This document shows, piece after piece, positions 17,062 to 25,821 of a stretch of DNA of 64,000 nt. Position numbers and translations under genes: made by a program. Each line of letters begins with the position of its first letter. The stretch's first letter is position 1. The stretch is from Butyrivibrio proteoclasticus P6B7 (lineage in GTDB: Bacteria > Bacillota > Clostridia > Lachnospirales > Lachnospiraceae), in contig NZ_JHWL01000021.1 in NCBI RefSeq assembly GCF_000622085.1, positions 1-64,000 on the forward strand, written 5' to 3'. The notes beneath the pieces were generated by a model that was given only the letters and a program-made list of their open reading frames with translations, made no database searches and was not told the DNA's origin.

Positions 17062-17691
17062 ATGAATCAGAAAAGTAATACGGGGTCAGTTATTCTTGGA
17101 ATTATCAGTGCGTTTTTTTCTTTTGCAAGTGCAATCTGTGCGGTTGTCTTCATCGTCTTGGGAAGCATCTTTGTAAGCAACCAGGATAAAATGGATTCTA
17201 TCACTGTTAATGGAGAAGAGGTTACCGGAGAAGAAGCTGTTGAGCTTGCAGAAAAGCTTGGAAAAATCTTCCTTGGAGTTGGTGGTGTCACAGCAGTTTT
17301 ATTCATTGCTTTCTTAGTTCTTTGCATAGTTCTTTTGAAAAAAGCTTCAAAGGCTAAAAAGCAGATGCAGAATGGTGCTTATTACAACAATATGAATCAG
17401 CGTGGTTACAATGGTCAGATGAACGGTCAGTTTAACCAGATGAACCAGGGATTCAATAACCAGAATAGATTCAATGGTCAGAACAATCAGATGAACCAGG
17501 GATTCAATAATCAGAACAATTTCGGTGGTCAGTACAATCAGGGTGGATTTAATAACCAGATGAACGGCCAGTTTAATCAGATGAATCAGGGATTCAATAA
17601 TCAGAACGGATTTAACAACCAGATGAATGGCAACGGACAGTTTGGCCAGATGAATCAGGGTTTTAATAATCAATATAATCAGAATCAGTAA
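17062..17691 (+). CDS. two-TM protein with Gln/Asn/Gly-rich repeat tail
   Basis: 209 residues from ATG 17062, with GGGAGG (17045-17050) 11 nt upstream; an in-frame ATG at 17020 has none. Two TM helices (about 9-36 and 72-95) flank an acidic extracytoplasmic loop containing VNGEEVTGEEA. From about residue 110 the tail is Asn/Gln/Gly/Met/Phe only, with four near-copies of QMNQGFNNQ. Such prion-like low-complexity tails may drive self-association or simply be disordered; the function is unknown. It is paralogous in its membrane part to the next gene. Confidence 0.7.
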   Translation: MNQKSNTGSVILGIISAFFSFASAICAVVFIVLGSIFVSNQDKMDSITVNGEEVTGEEAVELAEKLGKIFLGVGGVTAVLFIAFLVLCIVLLKKASKAKKQMQNGAYYNNMNQRGYNGQMNGQFNQMNQGFNNQNRFNGQNNQMNQGFNNQNNFGGQYNQGGFNNQMNGQFNQMNQGFNNQNGFNNQMNGNGQFGQMNQGFNNQYNQNQ

Positions 17692-17728
17692 TTGTTAAAA
17701 GAACTATAGGAATTGGAGGAGTATTACA

Positions 17729-18220
17729 ATGCCACAGAAAAGCGGAACAGGAAGATTAGTTGGAGGAATTATTTCTACAATATTAGCAGTCATTTTGGGA
17801 TTTCCAGGGGTTATTCTCACGTTATTTTCACTCATTTTTGTGATTGGATCACCGATTATGGATTCCTTTGAATTAAATGGTGAAATGTATTATGGCGATG
17901 AGGCTTCTAAGATGGCTTTATCAACCGGTGGAAAGATGCTCATTGTTGCTTTGATCCTGGATGCTTTTGTGGTAGGATTTGTTTTTCTTGCTGTTAAGCT
18001 TTTCAAGGGATATGCCAAGATTGAGAGAGAAAACCAGATGGCTAGACAGTATGGTATGTATCCTAATGCATACCAGAATCAGCAGGTGTACGGAATGAAC
18101 CCTCCTACAGGCCAGCAGGTGTATGGACTTAATAATCAGTTCCAGGGCCAGCAGGCATATGGTGCAGGTAATCAGGCCCAGAGCGGGACAGTGTATACTT
18201 CACCAAGACAGATGCAGTAA
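17729..18220 (+). CDS. two-TM protein with Gln-rich tail, paralog of upstream gene
   Basis: 163 residues, ATG with GGAGGAG (17715-17721) 7 nt upstream. Two TM helices (about 12-38 and 71-94) flank a loop with LNGEMYYGDEA, matching VNGEEVTGEEA of the preceding protein. The tail from about residue 105 is Gln/Asn/Gly/Tyr-rich with repeated QQVYG and QQAYG. It lies 37 nt after its paralog, so co-transcription is likely. A bidirectional terminator follows. Function unknown. Confidence 0.65.
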   Translation: MPQKSGTGRLVGGIISTILAVILGFPGVILTLFSLIFVIGSPIMDSFELNGEMYYGDEASKMALSTGGKMLIVALILDAFVVGFVFLAVKLFKGYAKIERENQMARQYGMYPNAYQNQQVYGMNPPTGQQVYGLNNQFQGQQAYGAGNQAQSGTVYTSPRQMQ

Positions 18221-18302
18221 AAAGAGCTAGTAGACGAAGCTAGTGAACATGTATGGTAAATATACATAGAAAAAAACAAATTGGTTTGATTGTAAAATAA
18301 AA

Positions 18303-18333
18303 GAAAGATGGAAATGATCCATCTTTCTTTTTT
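18303..18333. terminator. bidirectional terminator between convergent genes
   Basis: GAAAGATGGA (18303-18312) and TCCATCTTTC (18318-18327) form a perfect stem with T-rich sequence on the right and A-rich sequence on the left. It serves the plus-strand membrane genes and the minus-strand endoglucanase. Confidence 0.85.
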
Positions 18334-18356
18334 ATTTGATATATGAGTCGCGTGTT

Positions 18357-19721
18357 TTAATCCTTGTACATTCCAACAATTGTGTCTGCTACATCTTCAC
18401 GATACCAGGTAAGCTCACGGCGATTGAAGATTGAGAAGTATTCGTTGCCTGTGTTGTAGAGGCCGTTGTCCCACCATACACATGGAATACCAACGTTCTT
18501 GGCACGGGTAAGATACTCTGTTACCCATTTGCAAACTTCTTCATTGTTCTTGTCCTTATCAACTGCGCCGTACTCTGTAAGGATTACAGGAATTCCCTTA
18601 TCAATAAAGAATCTCTTTAAGTCAGACATAACATTGATGATATCCATCTTAGCTGAGCCATCCCATACGAACTGCTCAGAAGCATCACCAGTGTGATAAG
18701 TGAACTGGTAAGGAGTGTAAGCATGGATTGAAACACCAAGGTGATCATCCTCTGGAATCTTAAGGCATGCAATTGTAGTTGTTGAAGCAGAGGAAGCAAA
18801 ACTTGTGATAAGGAGTAATCTCTTTTCATTGTTGCCACCAGTTGCTCTTACTACATCAACGAAGGACTGGTTAAGTCTGTCCAGGCACTGTCTGCCTTCT
18901 GAAGTTCCACCGTTCCATTCATTTTCGCCGCCCTTAACTCGAGGCTCGTTGAGGCCTTCGAAGATCAGGTGATCACCGTATTTCTCAAAGTGAGTTGCAA
19001 TCTGTGTCCAAAGAGCTCTGTGCTGCTCATCAACTGCATCGATGTGAGCGTTATCAGGAATTCTCCAGGATTCCTCGTGGTGAGAATTAAGGATTACGTA
19101 CATGCCATCGTCAAGGCAGTAGTTAACTACTTCTTCAACTCGCTCAATCCACTCTTCATCCACTGTGTAATCAGGCGCTGAGCCCATGTGTCCAGCCCAG
19201 GTTACTGGAATTCTGATGGTGTTGAAGCCCTTGTCTTTAACTGCATCGATCATTTCCTTGGTGGTCTTAGGATTGCCCCAGCTTGTTTCATCTGAAAGAC
19301 TTCCCTTACCTTCAGACCAGGCATCAAAGGTGTTGCCCAGGTTCCAGCCTGTAGTCATCTCTGCTACAAGCTCTGTTGGTGTAATGTCTCGCATGGTTTC
19401 TTTACCTACGTTTGTTGTGTCGCCGGCGTCAGTGCTGGCATTTGTGCTGCTGGTTTCAGATGCAGCGCTACTTGCGTCTGCTGAACTATCGGATGCATCA
19501 GAAGAATTTGATTGGTTAGCTGAATCATCTGTGTTAGCCGATGTGCTCGAATCATTGTTACCTGTAGCACTGTTTGAATCAGTGCTTACAGATGCTTCAT
19601 TACCAGTGTTATTACCGGTTTCTCCACTATTTCCAGCCCCTGCACATCCTCCCAGACACGCAACAACTGTAGTCATAGCTAGGAATGAAGCTATGGCTGT
19701 TCTTATTTTTTTCTTTTTCAA
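18357..19721 (-). CDS. GH5 endoglucanase lipoprotein
   Basis: 454 residues: a lipoprotein signal (lipobox LGGC), a Ser/Asn/Asp/Thr-rich linker (about 30-115), then a GH5 barrel. Seen motifs are GWNLGNTFDAW, the conserved Arg in TIRIPVTW, the acid/base Glu259 in LNEP and the nucleophile Glu383 in TEYG. The N-terminus of the barrel and WGNPKTT resemble the GH5 subfamily of clostridial endoglucanases active on cellulose, lichenan or xyloglucan. The start is TTG at 19719-19721, supported by GGAGG 7 nt away (19729-19733 on the complement). It lies 51 nt downstream of the esterase-GH43 gene on the same strand. Confidence 0.9.
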   Translation of the reverse strand: MKKKKIRTAIASFLAMTTVVACLGGCAGAGNSGETGNNTGNEASVSTDSNSATGNNDSSTSANTDDSANQSNSSDASDSSADASSAASETSSTNASTDAGDTTNVGKETMRDITPTELVAEMTTGWNLGNTFDAWSEGKGSLSDETSWGNPKTTKEMIDAVKDKGFNTIRIPVTWAGHMGSAPDYTVDEEWIERVEEVVNYCLDDGMYVILNSHHEESWRIPDNAHIDAVDEQHRALWTQIATHFEKYGDHLIFEGLNEPRVKGGENEWNGGTSEGRQCLDRLNQSFVDVVRATGGNNEKRLLLITSFASSASTTTIACLKIPEDDHLGVSIHAYTPYQFTYHTGDASEQFVWDGSAKMDIINVMSDLKRFFIDKGIPVILTEYGAVDKDKNNEEVCKWVTEYLTRAKNVGIPCVWWDNGLYNTGNEYFSIFNRRELTWYREDVADTIVGMYKD

Positions 19722-19772
19722 AATATAACCTCCCCAAAACTAATGATATAAAGTCTGTGACACTATTATATA

Positions 19773-22550
19773 TTAGTGCAACAACTCCACAGACTCAAGG
19801 CTTGGACTGCCAGTTCCGCAGTACACAAGGTACAGAGGAAGCACGCCGGAAACAGCATCAAAGCTGCAGCTGCCTGCGGTCCAGACATTAGTGTTGGAGC
19901 CTGAGATCTCGCCGAGAACTTCACCGTCAAGACTTGTCTTAACCTGGAACTTGCCGTTAAAGTAAGCTCTGGTCTTGATCTTGACGCCAGTTACGTTCTT
20001 AAAGTCAAAATACTTAAATCCAATAGTTGTGCCATCTACGATACCCTTGATGTAGCCTGGGTTTGGAGTGCCATCGCCGCCGTCCTGAACTACTCTTGGA
20101 GCGCCAGGCTCAACATACATCTTGTTTTCCTTAGTGAAGATGTTGCAAGCAATGTAAGCAGGATATTCACCCACATCAGAAAGTGGTCCGCCGTTGAGAC
20201 CGCAGGATGTAATCTCAACCTGAGGAATAGAGCCGTCCTCAAGGAATGTAATCTTCTCAGCGCAGCCCTGTCTGCTGTACCAGGTTCCGCTTGTGTGTCT
20301 GTGGTAAAAGATATACCATTCATCACCAATCTGAACAATGCTTCCGTGGTTATTGGCACCAAAGGCAGTGCACTTGTCCGCATCCTTGTAGCTATCAATA
20401 CCCTTATCGCAGTTACTTACAATTACTCCGCCATACTTAAATGGTCCCTCAGGCTTGTCGCTGACTGCGTAGCAAAGTTCGTGCATAACCTCAGAAGAAT
20501 AGATGAAGTAGTACTTGCCATTAGCCTTTCTGATAGAAGGAGCCTCGAAGAAAGCGTGTCCCTCAAACTCAGTGCCAGCACTGTACTGACTGCCAGGAGC
20601 TACAAACACAGGCGCTTTCTTAATTGTGAGCATATCCTTGTCAAGAACAGTGAACATAGCGCCATGTCTTGACTTATCACCCTGTCCGCAGAAGCCTGTA
20701 TAAAGATATGTCTCATCACCTTCAGTTAATACGCCAGGATCAAACTGTGGTTCATCGCCAGCCTTCTCACCAAGCTTAGTGCCATCTTCATAATGAACAT
20801 ATCCGTAGAACTCGAAAGGCCCCGCAGGTCTGTCGCTGACTGCAACAGAAACAACGCTTACCTTATCAAGAACATAATATAAGTAGTATCTTCCGTCAGG
20901 ACCAACAGTCACATCAGGAGCATAGAGACACATATGTCCGTCTGGATTAAGTGGATCTGCTGTCTTAGGATAGATAACTCCTTCGTAGTGCCAGTTGCCA
21001 AGATCGTTAACAGGAGCTGAATAGCAGATGTAATCACCAAGGCAGAAGGTCTCGCCCTGATAAAGATCGTGGGATCCATAAACATAAACCCTGTCGCCAA
21101 ATACATATGGCTCTCCATCTGGAATGTACTCCCAGGATGGAAGATAAGGATTCACAGCCTGCTTAGAAGTATTCTGTCTGATGCCGCCTTCAATCTTAGG
21201 AACAGCACCTCTTCCAAGAAACTCCATCTCAGCATGGCACTCATTTCTGTAGGTCTCCCACTTAGGAAGCTCTGCGCCATTTTTATCTGTTCCATTAGGG
21301 TCACCAAACTTAACAAGATTAGCAAAGTAGTCAGCCATCTGTCTTGCAAGATCAAAATGTCTTCCCTCATAGTGTCTGTGGCACTTGTAGAGAGTATCAA
21401 AGAAGAACCACAGATCGCAGGAGTGGAAGGTACCAGGATATGGCTCGTTCTTATCGCCATCACTTGGGATATCCGGATCAAATCTATAGTAGTAGAGCTG
21501 CGCGCTTGGATCATTCTTAAGAGCATCGCCAAAGGTTGACTTAACAGAATTCTCCACCATGCTAACGCCGCCAATTAAGAACTCATCGGAAGTGTTACCT
21601 GAGATCACAGGGCATTTAGCTCTTTTACCAAGGACGAACTTCTCAACAGGGTCCTGGTCGCAGAACTTGCCGTCAAGGATTGGGAACATTCTCTGGTGGT
21701 CCTGAGCAAACTTGTTGTAGCCTGCAAGAAGGTCTGCAGCTGGGATTTTCCTTGCTTCCTCAAGACTGCTTACGCCGAGGCTCTTAAAGAACTCTTCGCC
21801 GTTGGCCTCAGCCTTCTCAAGATTAAGAGGCTTGAAGATATCTGAGTCCTCGTCAGGGTGTCTGATGATTCCGCTGAAGATGGCAGCTCCCTTGATAATG
21901 TCATAGTTCTTTTCATTGGTGAGCTGGTGCATAACGCTGGATCCGCCTGCGGACTGGCCTGCGATAGAGATCTTGTTCTTATCTCCGCCAAAAGAGCTGA
22001 TATTGTCATAAACCCAGTGAAGGGCCGCCTGCTGATCAAGAAGGCCAAAGTTAGAAGGAGCATCTGGATTCTCAGCAGTGATGTCCTTGTGAGCAAGGAA
22101 ACCAAAGCATCCGAGACGATAAGCGATTGTAACCACGATGATTCCGCGTCTTGCAAGGCGCTCGCCGTCAAACTCCATCTCTGAAGAATAGCCCCACTGA
22201 AAGGCGCCGCCGTAGATCCACACAAGAACTGGAAGCTTGTCATCCACAGACTTGGCTGGTGAATAAACATTTAAATAGAGACAGTCCTCGCTCTCCTTAA
22301 CATCAGGATTGCAGTGCCACTCTCTGTCGTAGAGGCCTGTTCCGTTGCCAGGGTGATCCTGGAAGGAAAGAGGTGCGAACTCAAAGGCGTTAAGTGTGCC
22401 TTCCCAGTCTGGACAAGGCTGAGGCGCTCTGAATCTGTTCTCTCCAACTGGTGGAGCTGCAAAAGGAATGCCCTTAAACACTGTGACTCTTGGGTCTGCC
22501 CCAGTGAGTCCTCTGATTTTACCGTTTTTAACTGTGACTTCTCTTAACAT
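19773..22550 (-). CDS. trimodular carboxylesterase-GH43-CBM6 fusion, cytoplasmic
   Basis: 925 residues with no signal peptide. Residues 1-450 form a type B carboxylesterase: VFKGIPFAAPPVG, EDCLYLNVY, oxyanion YGGAF, nucleophile Ser200 in GQSAGGSS, an acidic residue in TSDEF and a His in GTFHSCDLW. Residues about 465-790 form a GH43 propeller with general base Asp478 (PDGEP), Asp604 (FDPGV) and general acid Glu669 (FEAPS). Residues about 800-925 resemble CBM6. Esterases of this type act on small acyl esters, and GH43 on arabinosyl or xylosyl linkages, so one polypeptide may remove acyl and sugar decorations from imported oligosaccharides. Substrates are not determined by sequence. Confidence 0.88.
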   Translation of the reverse strand: MLREVTVKNGKIRGLTGADPRVTVFKGIPFAAPPVGENRFRAPQPCPDWEGTLNAFEFAPLSFQDHPGNGTGLYDREWHCNPDVKESEDCLYLNVYSPAKSVDDKLPVLVWIYGGAFQWGYSSEMEFDGERLARRGIIVVTIAYRLGCFGFLAHKDITAENPDAPSNFGLLDQQAALHWVYDNISSFGGDKNKISIAGQSAGGSSVMHQLTNEKNYDIIKGAAIFSGIIRHPDEDSDIFKPLNLEKAEANGEEFFKSLGVSSLEEARKIPAADLLAGYNKFAQDHQRMFPILDGKFCDQDPVEKFVLGKRAKCPVISGNTSDEFLIGGVSMVENSVKSTFGDALKNDPSAQLYYYRFDPDIPSDGDKNEPYPGTFHSCDLWFFFDTLYKCHRHYEGRHFDLARQMADYFANLVKFGDPNGTDKNGAELPKWETYRNECHAEMEFLGRGAVPKIEGGIRQNTSKQAVNPYLPSWEYIPDGEPYVFGDRVYVYGSHDLYQGETFCLGDYICYSAPVNDLGNWHYEGVIYPKTADPLNPDGHMCLYAPDVTVGPDGRYYLYYVLDKVSVVSVAVSDRPAGPFEFYGYVHYEDGTKLGEKAGDEPQFDPGVLTEGDETYLYTGFCGQGDKSRHGAMFTVLDKDMLTIKKAPVFVAPGSQYSAGTEFEGHAFFEAPSIRKANGKYYFIYSSEVMHELCYAVSDKPEGPFKYGGVIVSNCDKGIDSYKDADKCTAFGANNHGSIVQIGDEWYIFYHRHTSGTWYSRQGCAEKITFLEDGSIPQVEITSCGLNGGPLSDVGEYPAYIACNIFTKENKMYVEPGAPRVVQDGGDGTPNPGYIKGIVDGTTIGFKYFDFKNVTGVKIKTRAYFNGKFQVKTSLDGEVLGEISGSNTNVWTAGSCSFDAVSGVLPLYLVYCGTGSPSLESVELLH

Positions 22551-22740
22551 AGCTTTTTCCCCTAATACGTTGTGATGTATAGCTTTTTATACTCACATTT
22601 TAAATATTGCCCCCTGGTTATTCTTATCAAATATTGTTATGGACTCGCTAAAGAGTGCTAAATAGGGCATTTGCGCAATTACTGAATACAAGTCCGCAAC
22701 TTTTTGGTGGCGACACCCTAGGGTCACAATTTATATTTTG

Positions 22741-22756
22741 TTGGTAACGCTTTTAT
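22741..22756 (+). promoter_or_regulatory. cre-like site at the GH43 lipoprotein gene
   Basis: TTGGTAACGCTTTTAT matches the CcpA consensus WTGNNARCGNWWWCAW at 15 of 16 positions (T in place of C). It overlaps the first ATG of the GH43 gene and lies upstream of the alternative ATG at 22788. The rest of the 204-nt divergent gap holds the 10-bp palindrome ACCCTAGGGT at about 22715-22724 and no clear consensus promoter. Confidence 0.4.
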
Positions 22757-24416
22757 GTTAAAAGAACTATCGCGATTGGTACAAAGAATGAAAAGAAATG
22801 ATAAATGGCAGACCATACTGTCCCTGGCAATGACCGTATTTGTGCTGGCTTCCTGTGGTATAGCAGGGACAAACGGCACAGGCAGTGGCAACGCCGCAAC
22901 ATACGATTCGGCAACAGGTGGAGCAACCACTAATAATACAGGTAGTGACGCAGCTACCACAGAAACAGGAGAACTAACAATGAACGCTGAACTTATGACA
23001 CCATTTAAGAAGACAACAGAGAACAACCCGGTTATGACACAGAGATTTGGCGCAGATCCATACGCCCTTGTCTACAACGGAAGAGTTTATTTATACATGA
23101 CAGCAGATACACCTTCTTACAACCCAGACAAGACTCTTAAAGAGAACACCTATGGCAACATTAACACCATCAACGTTATCTCTTCAGATGACCTTGTTAA
23201 CTGGACAGATCACGGCAACGTGTACGCAGCAGGTAAGACCGGTGCAGCAAGCTGGGGCAACAACTCCTGGGCACCAGCTGCAGCCTACAAGAACATCGAT
23301 GGCAAGGATAAGTTCTTTTTATACTTTGCTAATAACGGAAACGGAATCGCAGTACTGACTGCAGATTCACCAGAGGGACCATTCACAGATCCTCTTGGAG
23401 AGGCCCTTATTTCAAGAGACACACCTACATGTGCAGAAGTAACATGGCTCTTCGATCCAGCAATTCTTATGGATGATGACGGAAATGCATATATCTACTT
23501 TGGCGGCGGAGTTCCAGGACCAGACAAGACTGACAACCCAGGAACAGCAAGAGTGGCAAAGCTGTCTGATGACATGATCAGTCTCGACGGCGATCCTGTT
23601 GTAATTGAGAACGTTCCTTATCTCTTCGAGGATTCAGGAATTAACAAGATTGGCGATAAATACTACTACTCATACTGCTCCAACTTCAACGTTACCCCTG
23701 AGGCAACCAAGGAGTTCGGATTTGAGAACGGCGAGATCGTTACTATGGTTTCCGATTCACCTATGGGACCATTCACACTGAGCGCTCCTGTACTTAAGAA
23801 CCCTCAGGAGTTCTTCGGAAGAGGCGGCAACAACCACCACTGCATCTTCGAATTCGAAGGCAAGTGGTACATCACATATCACAGCAGAATCCTTGAGCAG
23901 TCCATGGGCATCGACGGTGGTTACAGAAGCACCAACATCGACGAGCTGGTATTTGATGAGGAAGGTAAGCCAACAGCAAGTAAGGGCACCAAGGCAGGTG
24001 TTGCACAGGTAAAGGCCCTTGATCCATTTGCAGAGACCAAGGCAGTTACCATGAGTTCCAGCGCTGGCGTATCCACCAAGCAGTACGGCGATGTTGCTAA
24101 GGAGTACGGCTCAGGCGACATGATCCTTTGCGGAATCTGCGATGGAGCTTATGTTGGTGTTAAGGGCGCTGACTTTGGAACAGATGGGGCAAAAGAAATT
24201 GAGCTTCAGCTTAAGGGAACTGGCAGCGGTAAGATCGGTGTATATCTTGATGCTCCAGACGGTGAGCTTGTTGGAATCATTGCAGTAGACAATCCTGGAC
24301 AGGACCTTGCAGTGGTAAAAGAAAACCTTAGTAAGGAAGTAACTGGAACCCACGATGTTTACTTCGTATTTGAAGGTGAAGGCTACGAGTTCTACAGCTG
24401 GAAATTCGTAAAATAA
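22755..24416 (+). CDS. GH43-CBM6 lipoprotein, arabinoxylan-active candidate
   Basis: 553 residues from ATG 22755, or 542 from ATG 22788, which gives a cleaner lipoprotein signal (VLASC lipobox). Neither start has a good ribosome site. After a short Gly/Thr/Asn linker, GH43 spans about residues 85-425: Asp101 (GADPYA), Asp234 (LFDPAI) and the general acid Glu292 (FEDSG). The C-terminal 125 residues resemble CBM6. This layout is that of secreted arabinofuranosidases or xylosidases acting on arabinoxylan. It is transcribed divergently from the esterase-GH43 gene and ends at a set of large inverted repeats. Confidence 0.88.
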   Translation: MLKELSRLVQRMKRNDKWQTILSLAMTVFVLASCGIAGTNGTGSGNAATYDSATGGATTNNTGSDAATTETGELTMNAELMTPFKKTTENNPVMTQRFGADPYALVYNGRVYLYMTADTPSYNPDKTLKENTYGNINTINVISSDDLVNWTDHGNVYAAGKTGAASWGNNSWAPAAAYKNIDGKDKFFLYFANNGNGIAVLTADSPEGPFTDPLGEALISRDTPTCAEVTWLFDPAILMDDDGNAYIYFGGGVPGPDKTDNPGTARVAKLSDDMISLDGDPVVIENVPYLFEDSGINKIGDKYYYSYCSNFNVTPEATKEFGFENGEIVTMVSDSPMGPFTLSAPVLKNPQEFFGRGGNNHHCIFEFEGKWYITYHSRILEQSMGIDGGYRSTNIDELVFDEEGKPTASKGTKAGVAQVKALDPFAETKAVTMSSSAGVSTKQYGDVAKEYGSGDMILCGICDGAYVGVKGADFGTDGAKEIELQLKGTGSGKIGVYLDAPDGELVGIIAVDNPGQDLAVVKENLSKEVTGTHDVYFVFEGEGYEFYSWKFVK

Positions 24417-24423
24417 ATAGAAC

Positions 24424-24495
24424 AAAGAGTCGCTTGCGACTCTTTGCGCGCTGGTGCGCGCAAGCTTTAGCTTGCATAATTCATCTGCGCACCAG
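24424..24495. repeat. cluster of short inverted repeats
   Basis: AAAGAGTCGC/GCGACTCTTT (24424-24445), GCGCGC-TGGT-GCGCGC (24446-24461) and CAAGC-TTTA-GCTTG (24461-24474) follow one another. CTGGTGCGC (24451-24459) can alternatively pair with GCGCACCAG (24487-24495). The 147-nt gap between convergent genes is thus almost wholly palindromic. Confidence 0.8.
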
Positions 24496-24513
24496 TCGCA
24501 TCCTTAGCGGAGC

Positions 24514-24563
24514 GCTTTTTATTCAATAGGAAATTCCTTTGGATTTCCTATTGAATAAAAAGC
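24514..24563. terminator. long bidirectional terminator hairpin
   Basis: A perfect 21-bp inverted repeat: 24514-24534 (starting GCTTTTTATTCAATAGG) with 24543-24563, around an 8-nt loop. It has T-run and A-run flanks suitable for both strands and lies against the stop of the AraC gene. Confidence 0.8.
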
Positions 24564-25508
24564 TTAGTTAAGTGAACTGTCCTTAGTTGGAGCCTTGGAG
24601 AAGAGAGCTCTGTACTCACCTGGAGTGCATCCCTTCTTAAGCTTGAAGGTTCTGTTAAAGGTAGGGATACTTGAAAATCCCGCCTGAAGAGCAATATCTG
24701 TAATTGACAGATCATCTCTTGTTAAAAGAACTTCCGTAGCCTTGATACGTCTGTTGATCAGATAATCATAGAAGGTGCAGTTCATGTATTCCTTAAACAG
24801 TCTTGAGAAATGGAACTTGGAGAAACCGCTGTAAGCAGCTGCATCCTCCAAAGTGATCTTAGTTGTATAGTTACTGTCGATGTAGTCGATAACATTGTTG
24901 AGTCTGTCGAAGTACTCACGGCGCTTGATTGGAGAAGCCTCATTAAAGAGCTGCATCTTACCAAGCTGGAATCTGGACAGAATAGTTAGTATCTGGAACA
25001 GATGTGAGTAATTGGAAAACTCATAGAACTCGGCTTTACGGAAGTACTCATTCCAGATCTGGGTAAAGAGATCGTAGATCTCATTATATATAGGAGCATA
25101 GTCATCCGGAGTTATGTGGATGCACTCCTCCAGATTGGCCATAAGACCTGAGTAGCCTCGAACTGATGAAAAGAAATCAATATCAAAGAGGCAGATGTAT
25201 CTGGCGCCGGTCTTGGGAGCGTGGAGAGTATGAGACTTTCTTGGTGGGATAAAGAGGATCTCACCTGGAAGAACATGATGTGACTCGTTCTCAATCTCTA
25301 CATCGTAGTAATTCTCAATTGGAAATATGATCTCTAAGGCGTTGTGCCAGTGAGATGAATAATCATATTTCTCGACGTTGTACCATATTCTAATGGAACT
25401 ATCCTGTGGGAAAATGTACTTCTCATTATCCCCGTCGAGAATTCTTTCTCTATAGTCTGTATTCTGCTGATAATAGTTGAGGTTGGTGGTTTCGTTCAAA
25501 TTAACCAT
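24564..25508 (-). CDS. AraC-family transcriptional regulator with cupin sensor domain
   Basis: 314 residues. The N-terminal cupin-like region (about 35-150) has HWHNALEI and an HVLPGEILFIPP turn typical of sugar-sensing AraC proteins. The C-terminal 100 residues hold two helix-turn-helix motifs (LEDAAAYSGFSKFHFSRLFKE-type, then ITDIALQAGFSSIPTFNRTF). GGAGAC stands just before the ATG. It is divergent from the GH10 xylanase, whose upstream region carries repeated boxes, so it is the probable activator of the xylan operon responding to a released sugar. The ligand is unknown. Confidence 0.9.
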   Translation of the reverse strand: MVNLNETTNLNYYQQNTDYRERILDGDNEKYIFPQDSSIRIWYNVEKYDYSSHWHNALEIIFPIENYYDVEIENESHHVLPGEILFIPPRKSHTLHAPKTGARYICLFDIDFFSSVRGYSGLMANLEECIHITPDDYAPIYNEIYDLFTQIWNEYFRKAEFYEFSNYSHLFQILTILSRFQLGKMQLFNEASPIKRREYFDRLNNVIDYIDSNYTTKITLEDAAAYSGFSKFHFSRLFKEYMNCTFYDYLINRRIKATEVLLTRDDLSITDIALQAGFSSIPTFNRTFKLKKGCTPGEYRALFSKAPTKDSSLN

Positions 25509-25599
25509 AAAAAAGTCTCCTATTCATGTCTATTTTCAACAATGAATTTTCCATATAATAGCACAATTAGAAATCTCAAACCTATCAAAAATTGCTACT

Positions 25600-25742
25600 G
25601 CCCAAAAAATGCGATTCATATTTGCTAATGGTTTACAAGAAAAATTCTGAGGCTTTGTGAAAAGTGCACAAAAAACGTCGTTCATTTTTTGCTCATGAAT
25701 CGCAATATCTGAAAGGCATCGGGCAAAAAATGGTAGGCAGCC
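25600..25742 (+). promoter_or_regulatory. repeated operator boxes in the araC-xylanase intergenic region
   Basis: Three copies of a GCxAAAAAATG-like box: GCCCAAAAAATG (25600-25611), an inverted CATTTTTTGC (25683-25692) and GGCAAAAAATG (25732-25742). GCGATTCAT (25611-25619) also has its inverted copy ATGAATCGC (25695-25703). The last box covers the place where a -35 element would stand for the -10 at 25758. This fits an activator-dependent promoter. The 313-nt gap holds no gene. Confidence 0.55.
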
Positions 25743-25757
25743 CCATAACTCAGCCTA

Positions 25758-25763
25758 TATACT
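25758..25763 (+). promoter_or_regulatory. -10 element of xylanase operon promoter
   Basis: TATACT, 59 nt before the xylanase start codon, without a consensus -35 at the right distance. Confidence 0.45.
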
Positions 25764-25821
25764 AATTACTAACATAACAAAATGGGGTAGCAAAATTTGT
25801 TAATTACATTTTTGGGAGGAA

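Noticed and set aside
17398-17691. Repeats that might suggest a CRISPR array
   Set aside because: They are in-frame codons for a Gln/Asn-rich tail, with no constant spacer length.
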